NCBI RefSeq assembly: GCF_000955955.1
Contig: NZ_JYJG01000137.1
Coordinates: 1 to 51,589 of the forward strand
Origin: Lentzea aerocolonigenes
Lineage (GTDB): Bacteria; Actinomycetota; Actinomycetes; Mycobacteriales; Pseudonocardiaceae
DNA: 51,589 nt
Direction of reading: 5' to 3'
Of this stretch, positions 44,228-51,589 are shown piece after piece (within the stretch, counting starts at the first letter, position 1; each line of letters starts with the position of its first letter). The notes beneath the pieces were generated by a model. It was given only the letters and a program-made list of their open reading frames with translations, had not been told where the DNA came from and ran no database searches. The position numbers and the translations under genes were made by a program.

Positions 44228-47200
44228 TCAGCGGAAGTCCCGTGACTTCGACGGGATCCGCAGGTCCAGGTGCTGCAACCGGTCCGCCATCACGCTGACC
44301 ACGCCCTCCGCCGACTCCACCACGCCCCGCACGAGCATCGCCCCGCTGCTGCGCGCCACCCGCCGGTACCGCGCCCACAAACCCGGCGAGCACACGACGT
44401 TCACCATGCCCGTCTCGTCCTCGATGTTGAGGAACGTGACACCGCCCGCGGTCGCCGGGCGTTGGCGGTGGGTGACCGCGCCGCCGATGAGCACGCGGGT
44501 ACCAGGCTCCACAGAGGACAGTGCGGTGGTGGGCAGCGCGCCCATCGCATCCAGTTTGGAGCGGACGAACTGGGTCGGGAAGCTGTCCGGCGACAGGCCG
44601 GTGGCCCAGACGTCCGCCACCGCCAGCTCGACTTCGTCCATGCCGGGCAACGACGGCGCGTCCACCCCGACCGTGGTGCCGGGCAGGCGGTCCGGCCGGA
44701 TCGCGGCGACCGCGCCGGCTGCCCACAGTGCCTCGCGGCGTGCCAAGCCAAAACACGAGAAGGCTCCGGCGGTGGCCAGGGCTTCCACCTGGGCCGTGGT
44801 CAGCTGCACGCGGGAACCGAAGTCCTCCATGTCGCGGAACGGTTGCGCCTCAACGATTCGCGCGGCATCCGCGTCCCCGATGCCGCGCACCGCGGTCAGG
44901 CCGATGCGGACGGCGTTCGCTCCCTCGAAAAGCTCCAAACCCGCCCAGGGCAGTGACCGGTTCACGCACGGGCCGTGCACCGTCACGCCGTGGCGGCGGG
45001 CGTCGATCACCAGGGACTGCGGCGAGTAGAAGCCCATCGGCTGGGCGCGGAGCAGGGCCGCGCAGAACGCCGCCGGGTAGTAGAGCTTGAACCACGCGCT
45101 CACGAACACCAGGTGTGCGAACGACAGGGCGTGCGACTCCGGGAAGCCGAAGTTCGCGAACGCCAGCAGTTTCGCGTAGATGCGGCCGGCCAACTCGGAG
45201 TCGATCCCTTGTGCCGCACAGCCTTCGTAGAAGCGGTCGCGCAGCCGTTCCATGCGAGCCGTCGAACGCTTGGCACCCATCGCCCGGCGCAGCTCGTCGG
45301 CCTCGGCGGCGGTGAAGCCGGCCACGTCGACCGCGATCTGCATGAGCTGTTCCTGGAACAACGGCACGCCGTAGGTCTTGCGAAGAGCGTTCTCCAGCAA
45401 CGGGTGGTCGTAGTCCCACTCCTCGACCTTGTTGCGGCGCCGGATGTACGGGTGCACCGAGCCGCCCTGGATCGGACCCGGCCTGATCAACGCCACCTCC
45501 ACCACCAGGTCGTAGAACTCGCGCGGCTTCAGGCGCGGCAACGTCGCCATCTGCGCACGGCTCTCCACCTGGAAAACCCCGACAGAATCGGCTTTCTGCA
45601 GCATCTCGTAGACGCGTTGATCGTCCAGCGGAACCTTTCCCATGTCGACCTCGACGCCCTCGTGGTCGCGGACCAGGTCGATCGCGTAGTGCAGGGCCGA
45701 GAGCATGCCGAGGCCCAGCAGGTCGAACTTCACCAGCCCGATCGAGGCGCAGTCGTCCTTGTCCCACTGCAGCACCGTGCGGTTGGGCATGCGCGCCTTC
45801 TCCACCGGACACACCTCGCTGACCGGGCGGTGGCAGATCACCATGCCGCCGGAGTGGATGCCGAGGTGCCGCGGGAAGTTCTCCAGCTGCGCGGACAGCT
45901 CCAGCACGTCGCGCGGGATGTCGCAGTCGTCGGTGGTCGTCGTGAGCGGGCCCCATCTGTCTATCTGCTTGCTCCACGCGTCCTGCTGGCCCGGCGAGTG
46001 GCCGAGCGCGCGGGCCATGTCGCGCACGGCGGAACGCGCGCGGTAGGTGATGACGTTCGCGACCTGCGCGGCGTGCCGGCGGCCGTACTTGGAGTAGACG
46101 TGCTGGATGACCTCCTCGCGCCGGTCGGACTCGATGTCGACGTCGATGTCGGGAGGGCCGTCGCGGGCGGGCGCGAGGAAACGTTCGAAGAGCAGGTCGT
46201 AGCTGACCGCGTCGACGTTGGTGATGCCGAGCGCGAAGCACACCGCGGAGTTCGCGGCACTGCCCCGGCCCTGACAGAGGATGTCGTTGTCCTTGCAGAA
46301 CTTCACGATGTCGTGCACGACCAGGAAGTAGCCGGGGAAACCGAGCTGCTCGATGATCTTCAGCTCGTGCTCGATCTGCCGGAGCGCCTTCTCGTTGTCG
46401 TCTCCGTACCGCCGCCGCGCGCCCTCGTAGGTGAGCTTGCGCAGCCAGCTGCTCTCGGTGTGGCCGGGCGGCACGTCGAACGGCGGCAGCTGCGGCGCGA
46501 CGAGCCTGAGGTCGAACGCCAGCTGCATGCCGAGCAACGCGGCGTTGTGCACGGCACCGGGATAACGGCGGAACCGGTGGAACATCTCCTCACCGCTGCG
46601 CAGGAACGCGGCGGGCGACGGCGGCAGCCAGCCGGCCATGTCGTCGAGGCTGCTCCTGGCTCGCACGGCAGCCATCGCGGCGGCCAACCGGCCGCGGCCC
46701 GGCGTGGCGTAGTGCACGGCATTCGTTGCCACGACCGGGAGTTTGAGGTCCTGCGCCATCTTGAACAGGAGGTCGTTGCGCTTGCTGTCCTCCGGCAGCC
46801 CGTGGTCGGTCAGCTCGACGTGGACACGTCCCGTGCCGAACAGGTCGGTGAGCCGGACGATCTCCTGGTACGCCGCCGCCGGCCCCTCCCTGGTCAACGC
46901 TCTGCGGACGGTTCCCTTGCGACAGCCCGTCAGCACCACGACCTCGCCTCGGGTGTCCGCGACGATCTGGTCGATGTCGTAGACCGGTTTGCCCTTCTCC
47001 GCATCGTCCTGGAGGTGACCGGTCGTGAGGGTGCGGCACAACCGGTGGTAACCCTCCTGTTGGCGCGCAAGAAGAAGCAGGTGATCGCCTTCAGGATCCG
47101 GTTCGCCGTTGGCTGGCTTCGAGAGCCCGACGCTCAGCTCGGCGCCGAACACCGTGTGCATGCCGAGCTCCTTGGCGGCCTCGGCGAACCGGACCACGCC

Positions 47201-47515
47201 GTACATGCCGTCGTGGTCGGTGATCGCGATGGCGTCGAGCTTGAGCCGTTGCGCCTCCTCGACCAGCTCCTCGGGGTGACTCGCGCCGTCGAGCCAGCTG
47301 AAGTTGCTGTGGCAGTGCAGCTCCGCGTACGGCACGCGCTTGCGGGTGACCGCGAGCTCGTCCACGCGCAGCTCGAACCCCGGCGGCGCGGTGTACCGGT
47401 CGCGGTGGCGTGACCAGCCGGGACCGTCGCCGCCGTCGGGTTTCTGCTCGACGGGCTTGCCGGAAAGAGCGCGCTCCAGCTCCTTCCAGCGGACCGGTGG
47501 GTTATTCCAGCCCAC
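44228..47515 (-). CDS. dnaE2: error-prone DNA polymerase III alpha subunit (ImuC)
   Basis: A 1095-residue DnaE2/ImuC polymerase that carries out SOS-induced translesion synthesis with ImuA/ImuB. The N-terminal PHP domain has 'YAELHCHSNFSWLDGAS' and 'AIAITDHDGMYG'. The polymerase catalytic aspartates are in 'PDIDVDIESDR' near residue 454 and 'FDLLGLGMLSAL'. The C-terminal OB-fold is visible ('GTRVLIGGAVTHRQRPATAGGVTFLNIEDETG'). It lacks the tau- and beta-clamp-binding extensions of the replicative DnaE1. The ATG at 47515 overlaps the 3' end of a 24-codon ORF that follows imuB. It is the last gene of the SOS mutagenesis operon. Confidence 0.97.
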   Translation of the reverse strand: MGWNNPPVRWKELERALSGKPVEQKPDGGDGPGWSRHRDRYTAPPGFELRVDELAVTRKRVPYAELHCHSNFSWLDGASHPEELVEEAQRLKLDAIAITDHDGMYGVVRFAEAAKELGMHTVFGAELSVGLSKPANGEPDPEGDHLLLLARQQEGYHRLCRTLTTGHLQDDAEKGKPVYDIDQIVADTRGEVVVLTGCRKGTVRRALTREGPAAAYQEIVRLTDLFGTGRVHVELTDHGLPEDSKRNDLLFKMAQDLKLPVVATNAVHYATPGRGRLAAAMAAVRARSSLDDMAGWLPPSPAAFLRSGEEMFHRFRRYPGAVHNAALLGMQLAFDLRLVAPQLPPFDVPPGHTESSWLRKLTYEGARRRYGDDNEKALRQIEHELKIIEQLGFPGYFLVVHDIVKFCKDNDILCQGRGSAANSAVCFALGITNVDAVSYDLLFERFLAPARDGPPDIDVDIESDRREEVIQHVYSKYGRRHAAQVANVITYRARSAVRDMARALGHSPGQQDAWSKQIDRWGPLTTTTDDCDIPRDVLELSAQLENFPRHLGIHSGGMVICHRPVSEVCPVEKARMPNRTVLQWDKDDCASIGLVKFDLLGLGMLSALHYAIDLVRDHEGVEVDMGKVPLDDQRVYEMLQKADSVGVFQVESRAQMATLPRLKPREFYDLVVEVALIRPGPIQGGSVHPYIRRRNKVEEWDYDHPLLENALRKTYGVPLFQEQLMQIAVDVAGFTAAEADELRRAMGAKRSTARMERLRDRFYEGCAAQGIDSELAGRIYAKLLAFANFGFPESHALSFAHLVFVSAWFKLYYPAAFCAALLRAQPMGFYSPQSLVIDARRHGVTVHGPCVNRSLPWAGLELFEGANAVRIGLTAVRGIGDADAARIVEAQPFRDMEDFGSRVQLTTAQVEALATAGAFSCFGLARREALWAAGAVAAIRPDRLPGTTVGVDAPSLPGMDEVELAVADVWATGLSPDSFPTQFVRSKLDAMGALPTTALSSVEPGTRVLIGGAVTHRQRPATAGGVTFLNIEDETGMVNVVCSPGLWARYRRVARSSGAMLVRGVVESAEGVVSVMADRLQHLDLRIPSKSRDFR

Positions 47516-47576
47516 CGGATTCCTTGCGCGGCAACGGGATCAAGGTCTCCAGCAGATCCCAGTACTCGTCCTGCAT
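47502..47576 (-). CDS. 24-codon ORF bridging imuB and dnaE2
   Basis: Its ATG overlaps the imuB stop (TGATG) and its TAA lies 13 bp inside dnaE2, in another frame. The product 'MQDEYWDLLETLIPLPRKES' plus four residues is acidic and aromatic. Because it links the ends exactly, it may keep ribosomes moving from imuB to dnaE2 (translational coupling) or be a small functional peptide. No homologue is known to me. Confidence 0.5.
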   Translation of the reverse strand: MQDEYWDLLETLIPLPRKESGGLE

Positions 47577-49078
47577 CAGTCGTACACCCCTTCCAGAAAC
47601 CACCTCTGGTCCCTGCGGATCAGCAGGAACGCCTGGTCCGGCGTCTGCACCTGGATGCGCGCGGCCCGGTGCGGATCCGGCGCCCACCAGCGCTCGTCGA
47701 CCGGCCACGGTCCGGCCCACGCGGTCACCTCCTGCGTTCTTCCTTTCACAGCAAGGCTTTTGGGTTGCGCGGTGAGTTCGAGACGGCCGGTCACGCCGAC
47801 CTCGTTGCCGTCTGCGTCTTTCAGGACGGCCGGGTCGTCCGCGAGCGTCGCCGGTGCTCTGCTGAGCCGGCCGGGCCACGGGTGGTCCGGATTCCGGGCC
47901 GGCACGCGTTCGTCGCCCCACGGCACGAGCTTGACCCGCTCCTTCGGGCCGCGGCCGCCGTCGAGCACCGGCGTGAGCACGCCGTCCGGGCCGAGCAAGC
48001 CCTGGACGTGCAACAACGCCCGCACCGCGCGTTCGTCGTCGTGGCCCCACAACCCGAGCTGCAGCGCCGTGCCGTTGACGACCTCGACCGGTTCGAGGGT
48101 GAGCGTCCTGATGCCGGACGTGAGGCGCTCGCGGGTGAGCCAGCCGTCGAGCTGCCAGCGCACGCGGTCCGCGATTCCCCGTGGTGTCAACGGTTCCGCG
48201 GCGCGCCACACCCGGTGCAGCTCCTCGTCGTTCTCGGTGCGGGCGTGGATGCCGAGCCTGGTGCAGGCGAGACCGCGGTTCGCGAGGTTCTCGTGCAGCC
48301 GCTCAGAGAGGATCTTCGCGGCGAACGCGGCCGCGTCGATGCGCTCGACCGGGTCGTCGAACGTCTCCGCGACAGCCAGCTCCGGCGCGGGTTTGCGCTT
48401 GTCGAGCGGGCGTTCGGGCAGGCCGCGGGCCAGGCGGTGCTGGCGCGTCGCCGGGCCGCCGAACCGGGACGCGACCGCGTTCTCCGGGACGTCCGCGAAC
48501 GCGCCGAGGGTCTTGAGACCGAGTCTGCGCAACAGATCGACCAGCTCCGGGGCGTCGAGCTCGTGCACGCCCAACGGCCGGAGGAACTCCGCGGTCCGGC
48601 TCGGCGGGACGATCACGTTGCAGTGCGCGGCTTTCGTGGCCGCGAAGAGGCTGTCGGCCACGCCCACCTGGGCTTCCGCGCCGGTGCGGGTCGCGATGTG
48701 GTCGACGATGCGTTCAGCTGCCTGCTCGGCGGAGGAGAAGTAGCTGACCGGGCCCTGGGCCGGCACCGCGACCAGTCCCGGTTGCACGACCTCGATGCCG
48801 GGTGCGAGCTCCTCCACGGCCTCGGCAACCGGCTCGAAGAACCTGGCGTCGCGCTGCGGGTCGTGCTCGAACGTGACGAGCTCCGGGCACATCGACTCGG
48901 CCAGGCGTTTGCGCATGGCCCTGCGGATGCCCTCGGCACGCGCGACGGCCGAGGTGGAGACGATCTCGTTGCCGTCCAGAACGGCCACCGGCACGTGCTG
49001 GCCGGTGCCGGTGGCGGTGCAGGCGGCGACGACGGGCCAGTCGGGGCACCAGATCGCGAGGAGACGGGTGTCCTTCAC
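47576..49078 (-). CDS. imuB: ImuB, Y-family polymerase-like mutasome protein
   Basis: A 500-residue inactive Y-family polymerase homologue that links DnaE2 to the sliding clamp in the ImuA-ImuB-DnaE2 mutasome. The N-terminus 'RLLAIWCPDWPVVAACT' lacks the catalytic Asp/Glu pattern of active DinB. 'SARAEGIRRAM'-type sequence ('SAVARAEGIRRAMRKRLAES') and the 'RLGLKTLGAFADVPENAVASRFG' HhH region mark the family. The C-terminal part ('RWFLEGVYD' end) is the usual tail. The GTG at 49078 overlaps the imuA stop by 4 bp. Confidence 0.93.
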   Translation of the reverse strand: MKDTRLLAIWCPDWPVVAACTATGTGQHVPVAVLDGNEIVSTSAVARAEGIRRAMRKRLAESMCPELVTFEHDPQRDARFFEPVAEAVEELAPGIEVVQPGLVAVPAQGPVSYFSSAEQAAERIVDHIATRTGAEAQVGVADSLFAATKAAHCNVIVPPSRTAEFLRPLGVHELDAPELVDLLRRLGLKTLGAFADVPENAVASRFGGPATRQHRLARGLPERPLDKRKPAPELAVAETFDDPVERIDAAAFAAKILSERLHENLANRGLACTRLGIHARTENDEELHRVWRAAEPLTPRGIADRVRWQLDGWLTRERLTSGIRTLTLEPVEVVNGTALQLGLWGHDDERAVRALLHVQGLLGPDGVLTPVLDGGRGPKERVKLVPWGDERVPARNPDHPWPGRLSRAPATLADDPAVLKDADGNEVGVTGRLELTAQPKSLAVKGRTQEVTAWAGPWPVDERWWAPDPHRAARIQVQTPDQAFLLIRRDQRWFLEGVYD

Positions 49079-49818
49079 GCAGGACGATCCCGGGTTGTAG
49101 CCCGCTTGGCGGCCAGCTCGTCGACCTCGTCCGGACCGGCATCAACCGGCTCGTCGGACTCGGCCGGTTCGCCGGCCACCAGCGGGAGCTCGATCTCTTC
49201 TTCACCGAACGTCAGCAACACGTGCTTGGGCTTGCCCGCCGAGCCGCGGCCACCGCTGCGCACGCTGATCTCCTGACGCCGCAACGTCTCCGCGCCGTCG
49301 TCGAGCGGGTTCCAGCGCACGGACTCCGCGGTCAGCTCCACGTCGGCCGAGGGCCAGGAACCGAAGGCGATCAGGACGGCACGGCGTTGGCGAGCACGAG
49401 CCGTGAGCCGCCGAGCGAGGGAAGGAGGGAGTGGACAGGCGACGGCGACGAGGTCGATGCCGTCCAGCAGGGCCGCGATGACAGGACCGGGGTCAGCTCC
49501 GGGACGTGGGACGAGCGCCAGCCGCTGCACCGAGACCCCGAGCTCGGCCGCGGCCAGCACGCCCACCTGCGGCAGGCCGACCACGGCGGCCCAGCAGCCG
49601 TCCGCGGTCGCACCCGCGAGCAGGGCGAGCAGCAGCGATGTCGATCCGCCCACCGACACCGTGCTGCCTCGCCGCAAGCCGCCCCACGGCAGCAGGTCCG
49701 CCAGTTCCCCGCGAACCGGCAGCACCCGCCCCGTGGTGTGGTCGGTGGTGGTGCTGGTCAGCTCGCTGGCCCGGTTCACCCCGAACGCAGCCAGCGACGC
49801 CGTTGCCGACCTGGACAC
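49075..49818 (-). CDS. imuA: ImuA-type RecA-fold protein
   Basis: A 247-residue ImuA'/RecA-like protein, first gene of the mutasome operon. 'LADLLPWGGLRRGSTVSVGGSTSLLLALLAGA' corresponds to the RecA P-loop region but lacks a full Walker A (GGSTSLL in place of G-x4-GKT), as in actinobacterial ImuA'. The acidic C-terminal tail is likely a protein-binding segment. The GTG at 49818 has GGAGG 8 nt upstream; in-frame codons further up run into the SOS box. The SOS box is 75-90 bp upstream of the start. Confidence 0.9.
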   Translation of the reverse strand: MSRSATASLAAFGVNRASELTSTTTDHTTGRVLPVRGELADLLPWGGLRRGSTVSVGGSTSLLLALLAGATADGCWAAVVGLPQVGVLAAAELGVSVQRLALVPRPGADPGPVIAALLDGIDLVAVACPLPPSLARRLTARARQRRAVLIAFGSWPSADVELTAESVRWNPLDDGAETLRRQEISVRSGGRGSAGKPKHVLLTFGEEEIELPLVAGEPAESDEPVDAGPDEVDELAAKRATTRDRPA

Positions 49819-50148
49819 TCCACCCACCTCCCTTCTCGGACCGTGCGCACCCCTGTGCACGGCCGCCGAGGGAAGTTCGGCGACTTGCTTATTCGAACTC
49901 CTGTTCGAACGAACGGGATGATCGTAGCGCGCGAGCACACCCTTGTGTCAATGCCAGAGCGTCACCCTTTTGGTGGACATGCGGACCGCCTGCCGCGGGG
50001 AGATCTCGCGGTGCCGACCAGGCTTTGGCTCACCCTTTCGGCGGACCGGCCCACACGCGTCCGCCAGGTCCTCTACGGTGCCTTCAGTCACTGGGGAGTG
50101 ACGGTCCGCGCACGACCGAACTCGTCATCAAGCAGTACTGGAGAAGCT
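49819..50148. other. divergent intergenic region with SOS box
   Basis: A 330-bp stretch without a gene between imuA (minus) and the first of the tandem membrane-anchored genes (plus). It holds the LexA box at 49893-49908. From 49909 to 50148 I see no further clear structure, only a ribosome-binding site (GGAG) for the gene at 50149. Confidence 0.7.
49893..49908. promoter_or_regulatory. SOS box (LexA operator)
   Basis: TCGAACTCCTGTTCGA has two perfect TCGAAC/GTTCGA half-sites with a 4-nt gap, the actinobacterial/Bacillus-type LexA consensus. It lies 75 bp upstream of the imuA start, so LexA should repress the whole imuA-imuB-dnaE2 operon until DNA damage. Confidence 0.93.
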
Positions 50149-50856
50149 GTGAACCAACCGCCACAGGGATGGCACCAGCAACCGCAGCAGCAGGGCTGGC
50201 CGCAACCACCTCAGCAGGGCGGTTACCCGCCGCCGGGGTACCCGCCCCAGCAGCAACAGCAGCAGAAGAAGGGCAAGGGCCCGGTCATCGCGATCGTGAT
50301 CGTCGCGGTGGTCGTGCTGCTCGGCGGGCTCGGCACCGGAGCTTTCTTCTTCTTCAACGCCCGCAAGGACCACGGCTACCCGCAGCGCAACGACGCGCTG
50401 CCCGAGAAGTGCGGCAGCGTCTCCGCCGAGACGCTCGCCAAGGCCCGCACCACGAATCCGGACGGATCGATGTCGAGCCAGCCGGACGACGACACCACGA
50501 ACTGCCACTGGCAGCAGACCGAAGGGCGCGACAGCCCCGGCCACCGGGCTTTGTTCGTCAAGATCTGGCAGGGCGACGGCAAGTTCAAGGCCATGGGCGA
50601 AATGGTGATGGCCGACAGCACCACCAGGGAGATCGGCGCGGTCAACGGCTTGGGCGACGAGGCCAAGGCGTACGAACGAGGCCGGCCGAGCGAGTCCAGC
50701 GCCGAGTACGCCCTCGTGGTGCGCAAGGGCGACCACGCCGTCCTGGTCGAGTACTCGGGTGCGGACCCCGGCCTGTTCAGCCTGGGCAAACCCGACATGA
50801 ACCAACTCAGGGAGACGGCGACCGCTGTCATGAACGACGTTCTGGGCAAGCTGTGA
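50149..50856 (+). CDS. Pro/Gln-rich membrane-anchored protein (paralogue 1)
   Basis: A 235-residue protein. The cytoplasmic N-terminus is Pro/Gln/Gly-rich ('QQQGWPQPPQQGGYPPPGYP'), followed by a single membrane helix ('VIAIVIVAVVVLLGGLGTGAFFFF') and an external domain with two conserved Cys ('EKCGSVSAETLAKARTTNPDG', 'TNCHW'), resembling DUF3558-type domains. The next gene encodes a protein of the same length and plan. The GTG at 50149 has GGAG 5 nt upstream. Function unknown; a cell-envelope role is inferred. Confidence 0.85.
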   Translation: MNQPPQGWHQQPQQQGWPQPPQQGGYPPPGYPPQQQQQQKKGKGPVIAIVIVAVVVLLGGLGTGAFFFFNARKDHGYPQRNDALPEKCGSVSAETLAKARTTNPDGSMSSQPDDDTTNCHWQQTEGRDSPGHRALFVKIWQGDGKFKAMGEMVMADSTTREIGAVNGLGDEAKAYERGRPSESSAEYALVVRKGDHAVLVEYSGADPGLFSLGKPDMNQLRETATAVMNDVLGKL

Positions 50857-51560
50857 CCTGGCCACAGCACCCGCAGCAACCACAGCACCCGCGGCAGGGC
50901 TGGCAGCAGCAGGGCTGGCAGCAGCCGCCACCGGGCTGGCAGCCGTACCCGCAGCAGCCGCCGAAGAAGAGCAAGGCACCGCTGATCATCGCCATCATCG
51001 CCGGAGTGCTGCTGCTCGGCGGGGTCGGCACCGCGCTCACGGTCTACCTCAACGTCAACAAGGACGGCGGCGAGCCCAAGCGTGCCGACCAGCTGCCCGC
51101 GTTGTGCGGCAACATCTCCGAGGCCGCGCTGGCCAAGGCGCGCACCACGAACCCGAACGGGCTCGGCTCGCACGAGTCGGAGATGTCCGGCGGCAAGAGC
51201 ACGATCTGCTCGTGGCACCAGACCAAGGGTGTCGACGGCAGCGGCTACCGCGGCGTCGACGTGTACGTCCAGACCGCGAGCAAGATGAGCGTCGACGAGA
51301 TGCTGGCACAGCACAAGGACGCCGTGGGTGTGCCCAAGCAGAAGCCGCTCGACGGGCTCGGTGACCAGGCCGCGGCGGTGCTGGTGCAGGGCAACTCCGC
51401 GATCACGGACATCTGGATCCTCGTGCGCAAGGGCGACACGACCGTCCAGGTCGACTACACCGGCTGGGACGCGGGCATCTTCAGCAACAAGAAGCCGGAC
51501 GTCGCGGAGTTCGAGGCCGCCGCGAAGGGCCTGGCCGAAGAGATGGTCGCCAAGCTCTAG
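50853..51560 (+). CDS. Pro/Gln-rich membrane-anchored protein (paralogue 2)
   Basis: A 235-residue paralogue of the preceding protein. It has the same order of parts: Pro/Gln/Trp-rich N-terminus, Lys-rich stop-transfer, one helix ('LIIAIIAGVLLLGGVGTALTVYL'), then 'LCGNISEAALAKARTTNPNG' and 'TICSWHQT' with the matching Cys pair. The 'AKARTTNP' segment is shared. The GTG at 50853 overlaps the stop of paralogue 1 (GTGA), so they arose by tandem duplication and are translated together, possibly as a heterodimer. The coding sequence is complete within the window. Confidence 0.85.
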   Translation: MTWPQHPQQPQHPRQGWQQQGWQQPPPGWQPYPQQPPKKSKAPLIIAIIAGVLLLGGVGTALTVYLNVNKDGGEPKRADQLPALCGNISEAALAKARTTNPNGLGSHESEMSGGKSTICSWHQTKGVDGSGYRGVDVYVQTASKMSVDEMLAQHKDAVGVPKQKPLDGLGDQAAAVLVQGNSAITDIWILVRKGDTTVQVDYTGWDAGIFSNKKPDVAEFEAAAKGLAEEMVAKL

Positions 51561-51589
51561 GCGAAAACGATGAAGGGAACCTTCATCCA

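Overview
The window is a G+C-rich actinomycete chromosome segment, most likely from Pseudonocardiales (Lentzea/Saccharothrix/Actinosynnema-like). This rests on the strong G/C bias at third codon positions, many GTG starts, a fused two-domain F420 enzyme (FbiC), an actinobacterial SOS box upstream of an imuA-imuB-dnaE2 operon, DUF1918 and DUF3017 small proteins, and a DasR-type operator before a chitinase. No plasmid, prophage, insertion sequence or CRISPR array is visible. Genus placement is inference.

Layout. 1-6.7 kb (mostly minus): YihY/BrkB membrane protein, trpS, a small membrane protein, fbiC and a Tat-exported metallophosphoesterase. 6.7-7.2 kb: a non-coding stretch with a 163-bp nested palindrome abutting a fragment of a second exoA-like gene. 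7.2-15.2 kb: exoA, a small Cys protein, a secreted DUF5666-like protein, a large ATPase-LuxR regulator, an SH3-like membrane protein, icd, an SDR and a YdjM-like membrane hydrolase. 15.2-21.9 kb: Tat-exported PHP phosphoesterase, an unknown coupled protein, a PRPP-synthetase-like enzyme, two related TetR regulators bracketing a reductase, an F420-type oxidoreductase and another TetR. 22.1-24.1 kb: an isolated, less G+C-rich P-loop ATPase that looks like a single-gene defence candidate.

24.1-31.6 kb: Cys-rich small protein, MmcQ/YjbR protein, GH18 chitinase with a DasR-like operator, a tRNA-like sequence, a J-domain/NERD fusion, a TIMP-like secreted protein, a rhomboid protease, an HhH-GPD repair protein, a secreted propeller-like protein and a receptor Ser/Thr kinase. 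31.6-43.5 kb: a three-gene ABC exporter, a lipoprotein, DUF1918, an inositol-monophosphatase-like gene, mdh, a pentapeptide-repeat protein, an 872-residue protein ending in a TNT (NAD glycohydrolase) domain, a YdcZ-type transporter coupled to folD and DUF3017, then a divergent TetR/DHFR-like pair.

43.5-44.2 kb is the most striking part. A good promoter is followed by a 25-codon ORF whose residues 2-16 are only Ser, Arg, Pro and Phe, then two mutually exclusive hairpins, then six tightly packed tRNA genes for exactly those four amino acids: Arg(ACG), Pro(UGG), Phe(GAA), Ser(GCU), Ser(CGA), Arg(CCG). This has the architecture of ribosome-mediated attenuation acting on a tRNA array. 44.2-51.6 kb: the SOS-regulated mutagenesis operon (imuA-imuB-24-codon ORF-dnaE2) and a coupled pair of paralogous membrane-anchored proteins.
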